A stretch of 46,342 bases of DNA, taken from NCBI GenBank assembly GCA_913048385.1, contig CAJWVZ010000019.1:1-46342 (forward strand), written 5' to 3'. The stretch comes from an uncultured Gammaproteobacteria bacterium. GTDB taxonomy: Bacteria; Pseudomonadota; Gammaproteobacteria; Pseudomonadales; Pseudohongiellaceae. The notes under the pieces are model-generated. The model saw nothing but the letters and a program-made list of their open reading frames with translations, was not told the origin of the DNA and searched no databases. Shown here one piece after another: positions 8,472-15,237 of the stretch; the stretch's first letter is position 1; every line of letters begins with the position of its first letter. The translations under genes were made by a program, and so were the position numbers.

Positions 8472-8545
8472 TTTTCTACCTTAACAGTCAGGATATTGAA
8501 TTTATGGGCTGTGCTCGCATTAGAGAACTGTTCCGAGGCTTATAA

Positions 8546-8968
8546 TTATCGCGAACGTGCGGGGTCGGATGAGCGACCACCTTTAAGAACGGGACTCCCG
8601 TCAGCGAGAGTTAGTCGTCGACCAAGAACTCCATGGCTACCCTCTGCCCGAGAGGATGGTCCTGATACTCTGATCTCAGTGCCCACAGTAAGAATGTCGG
8701 GAGTCCATCCGAGGCGCTTCAGCATCACAGGTGCCGACATTTCAACTTGCCACTCTGTGGTCGCTCCATCTTCGCTTTCGACTAGGACAAAGAGCGCGGC
8801 ATGAGGGTTTCGAAAAACAAATTTAGTGACGACGCCAAAAATTTCAACTGGTTTATCTGCGTCATAGAAGGGGGTAGCGGAATGGTGCGCGGTCACAGGA
8901 CCACCGATAGCCACCATCAAAAATAAGAGGCAAAGGAGTGATGGTAAATTAAAAACTCTTTTTATCAT
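8546..8968 (-). CDS. DUF6152-like exported protein with predicted N-terminal His-His
   Basis: The 140-residue protein has a signal peptide (LLCLLFLMVAIGGPVTA) followed immediately by HHSATPFYD, then VEIFGVVTKFVFRNPHAALFVLVE. The AHHS motif at the mature start, the G-x-V strand and the NPHA motif are the hallmarks I associate with DUF6152. Cleavage after VTA would leave histidine as residue 1 of the mature protein. With the NPH histidine, that resembles copper-binding histidine-brace proteins, though no copper role is established for this family to my knowledge. The remainder looks like a small OB- or barrel-like fold. It is first in a two-gene minus-strand unit with the barrel-like protein. 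Confidence 0.85.
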   Translation of the reverse strand: MIKRVFNLPSLLCLLFLMVAIGGPVTAHHSATPFYDADKPVEIFGVVTKFVFRNPHAALFVLVESEDGATTEWQVEMSAPVMLKRLGWTPDILTVGTEIRVSGPSSRAEGSHGVLGRRLTLADGSPVLKGGRSSDPARSR

Positions 8969-9068
8969 TTGTTGTTCCCTTTTACTTCGAAAAGAAGGTA
9001 AATCATATGAACCAAAACTAACGTGACTCGTCGTGTTTGTAAAGTTTCAGGAATTTCTTAGTGCTAGC

Positions 9069-10283
9069 TCACCGAAAGCGTAACATGCTTGATTTTAATT
9101 GAGAAAGCTTTGTAACCCCCATTAGTTTCATGTCACGTTCGATTTCGATCTTCATATTGTTGAGCGCCTTTTCTACCCCGGGTTGACCTGCGGCTGCTAA
9201 AGCGTAAAGGTACATTCGTCCACCTGAGCATGCCTTCGCTCCAGCTGCAATTGCCTTGAGGACGTGTGTTCCCCGACGAATTCCGCCGTCACAGATTATG
9301 TCAATCTGATCACCTACCGCATCTGCGATTTCTGATATTTGGTCGAACGGTGATCTTGAGCCATCAAGTTGGCGACCTCCATGATTTGAAACCATAATGG
9401 CGTCAGCGCCAATTGCAACGGCCTTGCGAGCGTCATCGACACTCATTATACCTTTCAAGCAAAAGGGGCCATCCCATTGTTCTCGGAGATTTTCTGCGTC
9501 ATTCCAATTCATTGATTGATCAAGCATAGATCCAAAATAATCGCCGATAGAAACAGCGACGTTGGATCCTTGTTCCACATAGTCTTTGAGTTCAGCGAGC
9601 TCAAATTTATCTCTTAAAAAATAATTCATTGCCCAGCTTGGGTGTGCGGCAAAACTTGCTAAACTCTTTAATGTCAGACGCGGAGGAGACGTGAATCCTG
9701 TCAGTAAATCACGTTCTCGATTCCCTCCAGTGATCGTGTCGACAGTCAAAGCGAGGGCATTGAAATTCGCTTCCTTTGCGCGCTCGACCATAGCATTATT
9801 CAGTCCCCGATCTTTGTGAAAATAGAATTGAAATAGTTTAGGTGTGGATATCATCTCTCCGATTTCGCGAAGCTTCACTGTGCCCAATGCCGAGACACCG
9901 AACATTGTTCCAAACTTTTCTGCCGCCCTGGCAACAGCTCTTTCGCCATCATGATGAAACAATCGTTGCAGCGCAGTCGGAGAGCAAAAGAGCGGCATGG
10001 CTAGCTTCTGACCCATGACGGTTACTGACATGTCGATTTCCTCAACGCCGGCAAGGACATTAGGAACGAGATCGCAGGTGCCATATGACAGAGTATTTCT
10101 CCGATATGTAGTTTCGTCATCTGCAGCCCCATCGATATAATGAAAAATCGGTCCCGGTAATCGCTGTTTCGCAAGGAGCCTTAGGTCCTCAACATTATTA
10201 CATTTCGCAAGTGTTCTAAGCATTTTTGTCCCGTATTTTCCAAAGTGGTTCACATATAATAGTAAAGATTCCAGTGTGCTCAT
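9069..10283 (-). CDS. FMN-dependent alpha-hydroxy acid dehydrogenase (LldD/glycolate oxidase family)
   Basis: The protein has up to 404 residues, or 384 from an internal ATG at 10223 that has a CGGGA site upstream and begins MLRTLAKCNNVEDLRLLA, as family members do. It oxidises an L-2-hydroxy acid with FMN. Family features are FHYIDGAADDETT, the active-site SNHGGRQLDG with its catalytic histidine, and the FMN phosphate segment CDGGIRRGTHVLKA. L-lactate is a usual substrate, but mandelate, glycolate and longer acids occur, so it is not named lldD. There is no signal peptide. Electrons would pass to the quinone pool or oxygen. It is transcribed alone, divergent from the genes at 10286 onward. 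Confidence 0.9.
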   Translation of the reverse strand: MSTLESLLLYVNHFGKYGTKMLRTLAKCNNVEDLRLLAKQRLPGPIFHYIDGAADDETTYRRNTLSYGTCDLVPNVLAGVEEIDMSVTVMGQKLAMPLFCSPTALQRLFHHDGERAVARAAEKFGTMFGVSALGTVKLREIGEMISTPKLFQFYFHKDRGLNNAMVERAKEANFNALALTVDTITGGNRERDLLTGFTSPPRLTLKSLASFAAHPSWAMNYFLRDKFELAELKDYVEQGSNVAVSIGDYFGSMLDQSMNWNDAENLREQWDGPFCLKGIMSVDDARKAVAIGADAIMVSNHGGRQLDGSRSPFDQISEIADAVGDQIDIICDGGIRRGTHVLKAIAAGAKACSGGRMYLYALAAAGQPGVEKALNNMKIEIERDMKLMGVTKLSQLKSSMLRFR

Positions 10284-10327
10284 AATTGTTTTTTGATAGG
10301 CTGAATTTTGAAGGTTTGGGAATTAGG

Positions 10328-10510
10328 ATGTGGGAGAAATTTCTGTTGTTTTCAGGTCGATTTTCATTAGTTGGGAAGAGTCCTAATCGAGACTATGGTG
10401 AGGAAGTTATTCACGTCCCCTGCTGCATTGATGTGGTTTCGTGCGGTGGTAAAGTTTTAAAGCCAGAGCGCTTGATTGAAGAAAGTAGACTTTATCGAAA
10501 AGAGAACTAG
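10328..10510 (+). CDS. Possible small protein of about 60 residues, unrecognised
   Basis: From ATG 10328 the frame encodes MWEKFLLFSGRFSLVG and a tail with IHVPCCIDVVSCGGK, ending six bases before the next gene's ATG. A TTG at 10286 would lengthen it to 74 residues. Close spacing to 10517 and a charged C-terminus favour a real gene. The lack of a strong ribosome site and of any recognisable family weigh against it. Confidence 0.3.
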   Translation: MWEKFLLFSGRFSLVGKSPNRDYGEEVIHVPCCIDVVSCGGKVLKPERLIEESRLYRKEN

Positions 10511-10516
10511 CTAAAT

Positions 10517-11062
10517 ATGATTCCAGAGAGAGTGCGAGAGTTGAGTCGACCTATAAGAAGAATTTTCGTGGTATTGCTATGTCTAGGACTGATCCCTGTG
10601 ACAGCCGTCTTAACAGCGGCGGTTAAGGCGAGAGGGGGTGACGGGCCAAAATACGTATTTTCCGGCGGCCCCTTGATCAGCGGAGAAATTTATCAAGGAG
10701 CCGAGCCCGACTGGAGATTTGTAAGAGATGTCTCGACGGTTGAGATGCAATTGGCGGATCCGCCGCTCTCGCGGCGGGTTTGGGTGGCAGAATATGACGG
10801 TAAGTTATACGTTTGGTCAGGATACATGGGTAGTCCGGTTGGGCGTCTGTGGAAGAAATGGCCGATTCAGGCGGAGCGCAATAATCTAGCTGTCATAAGA
10901 ATAGACGGTCTACGCTATGAGAGGCAGCTAAATAGGATAAAGTCTGGCGAAATCCTCGATGGAATAAGTCAGAGCATCAGAGCTAAGTATCCATCGCAAA
11001 CATCAAGAGAGGCGGTTGAAGCTGGAGAAGTGTGGGTCTTTGAGTTGGGTGCGCGAAATTAA
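10517..11062 (+). CDS. Membrane-anchored protein with a possible flavin-type split-barrel domain, copy 1
   Basis: The 181-residue protein has one N-terminal membrane helix (IFVVLLCLGLIPVTAVLTAAV). An outer domain follows with EPDWRFVRDV, DGKLYVWSGYMGSPVGRLWKKWP and VIRIDGLRYERQLNRI. The strand pattern of a YDGKLYV segment followed by a small-residue turn and IDGLRYE resembles FMN- or F420-binding split barrels of the pyridoxamine-oxidase-like kind, but cofactor binding is not shown. The gene at 25408 has the same order: anchor, EPIEDWGFANDI, DGELFLSCSVCAS, KLGEKIYQISLSR. The two are probably paralogues. A 46-residue small gene follows after six bases. Confidence 0.65.
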   Translation: MIPERVRELSRPIRRIFVVLLCLGLIPVTAVLTAAVKARGGDGPKYVFSGGPLISGEIYQGAEPDWRFVRDVSTVEMQLADPPLSRRVWVAEYDGKLYVWSGYMGSPVGRLWKKWPIQAERNNLAVIRIDGLRYERQLNRIKSGEILDGISQSIRAKYPSQTSREAVEAGEVWVFELGARN

Positions 11063-11068
11063 ATCCGG

Positions 11069-11209
11069 ATGAGAGTAAGCATGAGAAATTTCTATAAATC
11101 TGTTGCTGCGATGGTCCTGGTCACAATACTGACCGTTTTATACGTGCCGGGTGCAGATGATTACGTCGAATTGACCTTCCAACAATATCTCGGCCGAGCC
11201 GCTAGATAA
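11069..11209 (+). CDS. Microprotein of 46 residues with one hydrophobic segment
   Basis: The frame from ATG 11069 (or 11081, giving 42 residues) encodes a basic N-terminus, a hydrophobic stretch (VAAMVLVTILTVLYVPG) and a short polar tail ending QQYLGRAAR. It starts six bases after the anchored barrel gene, so coupling to it is likely. It could be a single-helix subunit or a very short secreted peptide. It has no family I recognise. Confidence 0.5.
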   Translation: MRVSMRNFYKSVAAMVLVTILTVLYVPGADDYVELTFQQYLGRAAR

Positions 11210-11233
11210 GGTGTCCCGTCGGTCTAGATTCGT

Positions 11234-11239
11234 TATAAT
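11234..11239 (+). promoter_or_regulatory. Candidate -10 element upstream of the ABM-domain gene
   Basis: TATAAT at 11234-11239 is a perfect -10 hexamer 27 bases before the ABM-domain start codon. The -35 region at 17-base spacing (GTGTCC at 11211-11216) matches at only three of six positions, so the promoter is plausible but unproven. Confidence 0.4.
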
Positions 11240-11265
11240 GCTTTTTTGTTTTCGTAGGAGGAATC

Positions 11266-11634
11266 ATGTCGAAGCAAATTCAAGTTACTTACGAGCTAAA
11301 CGTGCTCGATGGGAAGGCGGAGGAATTGCGGAGGATAGCTAAAGAAATGGTTGCCTTTAACAATCAAGGTGAGCCGGGGACTATTGTTTACAATGTCTAT
11401 ATGAGTGAAGGAGAGACAAAGTTTACTTTTTTAGAAACCTTCGCTGATTCAGATTCTGGCCTTTTTCATGCAGATAGATTTGCGAAAGGTAGCTTCATTT
11501 CGCAGGTTTTGGAGAGGACAGATGGAGGAAGGTTGTGTTTATATGGCAATGTCTCTGAAGAATTTAGGTCTTGGGGTATTGAAGCTGGATTTGAGATAGA
11601 ATACTTCAATTATATTGATGGGTACGTTCGATGA
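11266..11634 (+). CDS. Antibiotic biosynthesis monooxygenase (ABM)-like domain protein
   Basis: The 122-residue cytoplasmic protein has the dimeric ferredoxin-like ABM layout: a first strand QIQVTYELNVLDGKAEELRRIAKEMV, then NNQGEPGTIVYNVYMSEGETKFTFLETFADSDSGLFHADRF. The E-P-G-x-x-x-Y-x-V and F-x-E-x-F-A-D-x-x-x-x-x-x-H pattern is typical. Family members include cofactor-free oxygenases, haem-degrading enzymes and many of unknown role, so activity is open. The start is certain: TAGGAGGA lies five bases before the ATG. Confidence 0.85.
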   Translation: MSKQIQVTYELNVLDGKAEELRRIAKEMVAFNNQGEPGTIVYNVYMSEGETKFTFLETFADSDSGLFHADRFAKGSFISQVLERTDGGRLCLYGNVSEEFRSWGIEAGFEIEYFNYIDGYVR

Positions 11635-11694
11635 AGTATGGGATTAGAGTTTGATCGTCGTTAGCCAGTTAAATTAAAGAGAGAGATTACACAA

Positions 11695-11796
11695 ATGGAA
11701 GACAAAGACAGCTCAACTGGAGCAACAATTTTCCTCTACACAGCTCTGATAGGAATCGCTGTGATTGTTAGTATTGTAGCTAGCTGGTTGTTATAA
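11695..11796 (+). CDS. Microprotein of 33 residues, single membrane helix
   Basis: The 33-residue frame has a charged N-terminus MEDKDSST and one clean hydrophobic helix up to the last residue. AGAGAGA lies about 9-15 bases upstream. The topology, N-terminus in the cytoplasm and a tail-anchored helix, is like small respiratory or transporter accessory subunits. It lies 60 bases after the ABM-domain gene. No partner can be named. Confidence 0.5.
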   Translation: MEDKDSSTGATIFLYTALIGIAVIVSIVASWLL

Positions 11797-12207
11797 GCAT
11801 TTTCCTACTTCCGCCAGGTTACCCGGAAAGTATAGAAATCGGACCACGTAAATTCAAAGTGAAATAGTTTATTTACTATTCGATACCGATAAGTCGGTCG
11901 ATGCGTGTATTCTTCTGTCTTAATTGGGACGAAATATCAGACATGTCAGCTTGGATCCCAAGCTGTGACTCCGATATGAGGGATGTTGGGGTATTTCCAG
12001 TGCCTCGCCATATTCTGCGCGCCGCCACTCTCCTACTTATATCCTGTATCCTGCTTTTGAAACGCCTGATCTCCACATCTTCATTGACGTTATGAGCTTA
12101 CCAAGCTCTTTTGATGCTGCGTTAAATGATGGTATCGTGGAGAGTATGAAGCGATTATTGTTGCTGCAATGAGTGTTGAGGATTAATTTTTTTCAAGGAG
12201 CTGCGAG
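11797..12207. other. 411-base stretch without a secure gene
   Basis: I see no RNA gene, repeat or clear terminator here. One minus-strand frame (11876-12076) is protein-like and is listed separately at low confidence; the overlapping plus frame looks like its shadow. The right end should hold the promoter for the 12208 run, with the AAGGAG ribosome site at 12195-12200. Confidence 0.5.
11876..12076 (-). CDS. Possible small basic protein with coiled-coil-like end
   Basis: From a GTG at 12076 the frame gives 66 residues: a basic N-terminal half (MEIRRFKSRIQDISRR) and an end, SDISSQLRQKNTRIDRLIG, with regular hydrophobic spacing. The composition looks coding, but there is no good ribosome site and no recognised family. 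It could also be the remnant of a longer gene. Confidence 0.3.
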   Translation of the reverse strand: MEIRRFKSRIQDISRRVAARRIWRGTGNTPTSLISESQLGIQADMSDISSQLRQKNTRIDRLIGIE

Positions 12208-12882
12208 TTGCGATATCTTATTCAAGTGCTTTGTTTAACATCGGCAACTTTGGCATACGGTGACAGCGTCAGCGAGTTTGCTGGGACGTGGTTGTTGGAT
12301 GGACCGGGTACGGAAAGTGAAATCAATCTTACTGATGAGGGTCGGCGCTTGAGGGATAGTTACGATCTTCTGGTCGATGATCCTAGTTTAAAGTGCATTC
12401 CGGCCAGTTCCTCTCGAGTATGGGCAAACCCAAACGCTCCAATAAAAATTGAGGTGAGCTCAGAATCCATTCAAATCACTTACGAGCTCTTCGACCTTAG
12501 ACGAGTGATTCCCTTTGGGTCAGACGAAGACCTGACTGACACACCAAGCACAAGGAATCTTAAGGGAGTTTACTTCCGCGAATTGGGCTCCTCATTTGCG
12601 CGGTATGAAGAGTCACAGATTCTCATCGAGTCGCGAGAACACTCTCCTGGTTACATCAGGACGTCGAGAGGGATACCGCAAACATCATCCACGATAGCTT
12701 ACGAGTTAATGGCAGTTGATAACGGTGTCTTGCACATCACGCACACGTATGTGGACGAGATGGTTTTCAAAGATCCTTTGATCTTAACTTACTCATTGCG
12801 GCGGGCCAACGAATTATCGATAAACCCATACGATTGTGTGGACTCAGATTATGGTTGGTTTGAGGAATTGAATTCGAAATAA
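12208..12882 (+). CDS. Exported beta-rich protein, barrel-like superfamily (short form), second copy
   Basis: The 224-residue protein has a signal peptide (YLIQVLCLTSATLAYGD) and then FAGTWLLDGPG. C63 in KCIPASSSR and C210 in PYDCVDSD match the DCQPASSP and YDCDAES cysteines of the protein at 7749. The block FARYEESQILIESRE corresponds to its GYYEDESLFITTT. It is therefore a diverged homologue, probably a disulfide-closed periplasmic barrel of unknown ligand. The start is TTG, decided by AAGGAG seven bases upstream and the signal peptide directly after it. It heads a tight six-gene run and is followed after 11 bases by a DUF6152 gene. Confidence 0.8.
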   Translation: MRYLIQVLCLTSATLAYGDSVSEFAGTWLLDGPGTESEINLTDEGRRLRDSYDLLVDDPSLKCIPASSSRVWANPNAPIKIEVSSESIQITYELFDLRRVIPFGSDEDLTDTPSTRNLKGVYFRELGSSFARYEESQILIESREHSPGYIRTSRGIPQTSSTIAYELMAVDNGVLHITHTYVDEMVFKDPLILTYSLRRANELSINPYDCVDSDYGWFEELNSK

Positions 12883-12893
12883 CGAGGTTTGAA

Positions 12894-13265
12894 ATGATTA
12901 GAATGCTGGCTCTGAGCTCGATTTTTTTTCTTCCATACTTTGGTTTTGCGCACCACTCGACCAATGCGAATTTTACGCAAGAGATCATCTCTGTCGAGGG
13001 ACTGATCGAAAGAGTACGCTATCAAAATCCTCATACTTCCATACTTATCAAAACAGATCAGGTCAACGACGATGGTGCTTATTGGCTAGTTGAATCTGGC
13101 GCAAAGACGACCTTGGATAGAGCTGGGGTCTCGATGGAGAAGCTGCAAGTTGGATCCCGTGTCACCGCTGAAGGGCGCAAAGGGCGGCGAAAGAACACAA
13201 TGTATCTCAGGAAAATTGTTTTTCTCGATGGTTCGGAATTTGTCCCGCAGCCTGAATTAAATTAG
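12894..13265 (+). CDS. DUF6152-like exported protein with predicted N-terminal His-His, second copy
   Basis: The 123-residue protein has a signal peptide (LALSSIFFLPYFGFA) followed by HHSTNANFTQ, then ISVEGLIERVRYQNPHTSILIKT. As in the copy at 8546, cleavage before HHS would expose a histidine N-terminus, and an NPH motif follows about 29 residues later. The C-terminal half keeps LVESGAKTTLDRAGVSMEKLQVGSRV, which aligns with EWQVEMSAPVMLKRLGW in the other copy. It is second in a run and sits beside a barrel-like protein again, so the pairing is conserved within this genome. Confidence 0.85.
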   Translation: MIRMLALSSIFFLPYFGFAHHSTNANFTQEIISVEGLIERVRYQNPHTSILIKTDQVNDDGAYWLVESGAKTTLDRAGVSMEKLQVGSRVTAEGRKGRRKNTMYLRKIVFLDGSEFVPQPELN

Positions 13266-13288
13266 ATGGATTATTTCGGAGGAAGAAA

Positions 13289-13705
13289 GTGCGATTAGAG
13301 AAAGTAATGTTGGTAATTATTTGTTTGTGGGGATTGCTTTTAGCGATGGCTCCTGTGTTTGGAATTGAATTTTATTTTCCCTATATAGGCAAGGGTACGC
13401 TTGATTCGGCTCAACAAATAGAGCGCCTCTTGGTTTTGAGGTCAGCTACGTTTATGACCATCTTATATTTCACGGTCAAATATTTTACAAACAGGAAGCC
13501 GTTATCATCAGTCAGTCCGATTTTGGCTTGGAGCAGTTTTATGGTTTTGTTTGGAGTAATTTCTAATCTGCAGAATGGCGTCTCCATCTTTGATAATCCC
13601 GCTGAGTCGAATTGGGTTGTGCTCTTGATTTTGACGATCTTGACGTTTGTTCTATTCAGAATTAATAAGGCAGATACGAAGAAAATTTTTGATAAGGATT
13701 GGTAG
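13289..13705 (+). CDS. Small polytopic membrane protein (possibly DUF4345-like)
   Basis: The 138-residue protein has about four membrane helices, with an N-terminal helix VMLVIICLWGLLLAMAPVFG and an arginine-containing second helix region LLVLRSATFMTILYF. Length and topology are like DUF4345-type proteins, but the match is from memory and weak. It starts with GTG at 13289 preceded by GGAGGAAG. The next gene's likely start lies inside its 3' end, which implies coupled translation in the 12208-16059 run. Confidence 0.65.
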   Translation: MRLEKVMLVIICLWGLLLAMAPVFGIEFYFPYIGKGTLDSAQQIERLLVLRSATFMTILYFTVKYFTNRKPLSSVSPILAWSSFMVLFGVISNLQNGVSIFDNPAESNWVVLLILTILTFVLFRINKADTKKIFDKDW

Positions 13706-14669
13706 GGGGGCTATTAATATTTTAAGGGAGCTAAGAAAATTTAGGCGATTTGGATGTTGCTATGTTGCAGGAGTTTTTCTGGTGATTGGCACTTCCTGGG
13801 TATCTGCCCACGAGAGTGTTTTATTTATTGGGAACAGTTTTACGTATGGTTTCGGTTCCCCAGTGAAATACTATCGTACGGATACGGTAACTGATTTAAA
13901 TAACGAAGGTATTGGGGGTGTGCCTGCACTTGTCAAATCTTTTTCTGATCAGGCGGGCCTAGATTTTGAGATCTATCTTGAAACTCGTGGCGGAAGCGGC
14001 ATAGATTTCCATCTTGAAAATAAGCTGGGAGTCATTGGAAGACGGCCGTGGGATAAAGTTGTTATGCACGGGTATAGCACCCTGAACCGGTTGGATCCTG
14101 GAAACTCTGATTTGCTTGTGGAAACAGTTAAAGATATGGCCAACTTTTTGCGAGAGCTAAATTCGAAGGTGGAGATCTTTTTAACAGCTACTTGGTCGCG
14201 CGCTGACCTTGTTTATTTGGAGAATAAGCCGTGGTCTGGTGAGCCGATTGAAAAAATGGCTATGGATGTTCGCAAAGGTTACGACGCTGCCGCGGATCTT
14301 GCGAGGGCATCTGTAAATCCGGTTGGCGAGGCGTGGAACAAAGCAATGGAGTCTGGTCTCGCGGACAAAAATCCCTATGATGGAATCGCTTTAGATAAAA
14401 TTGACCTTTGGACTTATGACCACTATCACGCAAGTACCTTTGGTTACTATCTAGAGGCGCTAGTCGTATTTGGAAATTTATCAGGCCTTGATCCAAGATC
14501 TCTTAGTGAAAATGAGTGTTCGGGGTTCGAGTTAGGTCTTTCACGCGCTCAAGTAAGAGGTTTACAAGAGGCAGCTTATCGCCAGCTCGCCTCAGAATCG
14601 CGAGTGACAACAGCACCGCTAGTTTTACCGCAGCCGGTTGGTCCAGAGAGATGTGGAGAAGAACTTTAA
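13689..14669 (+). CDS. Exported SGNH/GDSL-type hydrolase
   Basis: The protein has a basic leader and hydrophobic segment (CCYVAGVFLVIGTSWVSA) then VLFIGNSFTYG, block I of the SGNH fold with serine nucleophile S50 in this numbering. Near residue 255, TYDHYHASTFGYY carries the D-x-x-H of block V. Such enzymes are esterases or deacetylases acting on glycans, lipids or peptidoglycan; the substrate is not evident. There is no in-frame ATG. TTG at 13689, overlapping the previous gene by 17 bases and preceded by GAAGA, is the most reasonable start; TTG at 13647 is an alternative. The run context suggests periplasmic action. Confidence 0.8.
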   Translation: MIRIGRGAINILRELRKFRRFGCCYVAGVFLVIGTSWVSAHESVLFIGNSFTYGFGSPVKYYRTDTVTDLNNEGIGGVPALVKSFSDQAGLDFEIYLETRGGSGIDFHLENKLGVIGRRPWDKVVMHGYSTLNRLDPGNSDLLVETVKDMANFLRELNSKVEIFLTATWSRADLVYLENKPWSGEPIEKMAMDVRKGYDAAADLARASVNPVGEAWNKAMESGLADKNPYDGIALDKIDLWTYDHYHASTFGYYLEALVVFGNLSGLDPRSLSENECSGFELGLSRAQVRGLQEAAYRQLASESRVTTAPLVLPQPVGPERCGEEL

Positions 14670-14690
14670 AACAAAATAATGGAGGGTGTT

Positions 14691-15233
14691 ATGAGAAAAC
14701 TATTTTTAGTGAAGATTCTTTTTGTCACGAACATTATTGTATTTTCGAGTAATAGTATTGCCGATGATGGTGCGTCGATCATTCCGGTTAGAGAAATTAA
14801 CGAGGTCCTGTTGAAGGGACTCGATAACATCGCAGAGGGACGTTCGGTCAGCGACATCGTCGTCCGACACCTTAACGTTGGTGAGGAAAACTTTGGCGTT
14901 TCAGTGGTCCAGCGTGACCAAGTTGAAGTGAGGGACGAAATACTGGGTATCTCTCACCCGGATCTCGACGAAATCTATTACATAGTAGCCGGCACTGGGA
15001 CAATGATGACTGGCGGAGACCTCAGCGATAGACAATCAAGTGTGAGTGCATTGCTGGGCCCAATTGATAGAGGAATGATTGAAGGTGGAACGCTGCAGTA
15101 TGTTGAGCCCGGCGACATAGCAATAATTCCAAAGGGGATGCCTCATGGCTGGCTGAAAATAGACACTGAGAGCATTAGTTATATTATATTTAGAGCGGAT
15201 CCTAATAAGGTTATGAATGAAGTTGAGGGGTAG
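14691..15233 (+). CDS. Exported cupin-domain protein
   Basis: The 180-residue protein has a signal peptide (LFLVKILFVTNIIVFSSNSIADD) followed by a single cupin barrel. Motif 1 is present as SHPDLDEIYYIVAGTG, with the histidine and glutamate that usually bind metal. Motif 2 is GDIAIIPKGMPHGW, with the last histidine. A divalent metal site is therefore likely. The start at 14691 is chosen over an ATG at 14679 because GGAGGG lies 5-10 bases upstream. The next gene begins four bases after its stop. Secreted single-domain cupins range from oxygenases to sugar-binding proteins; no activity can be assigned. Confidence 0.8.
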   Translation: MRKLFLVKILFVTNIIVFSSNSIADDGASIIPVREINEVLLKGLDNIAEGRSVSDIVVRHLNVGEENFGVSVVQRDQVEVRDEILGISHPDLDEIYYIVAGTGTMMTGGDLSDRQSSVSALLGPIDRGMIEGGTLQYVEPGDIAIIPKGMPHGWLKIDTESISYIIFRADPNKVMNEVEG

Positions 15234-15237
15234 GGGT

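Noticed and set aside
11901..12095. Plus-strand frame of 64 residues in the 11797-12207 gap
   Set aside because: It is opposite a more coding-like minus frame and has a shadow-type composition with no ribosome site.
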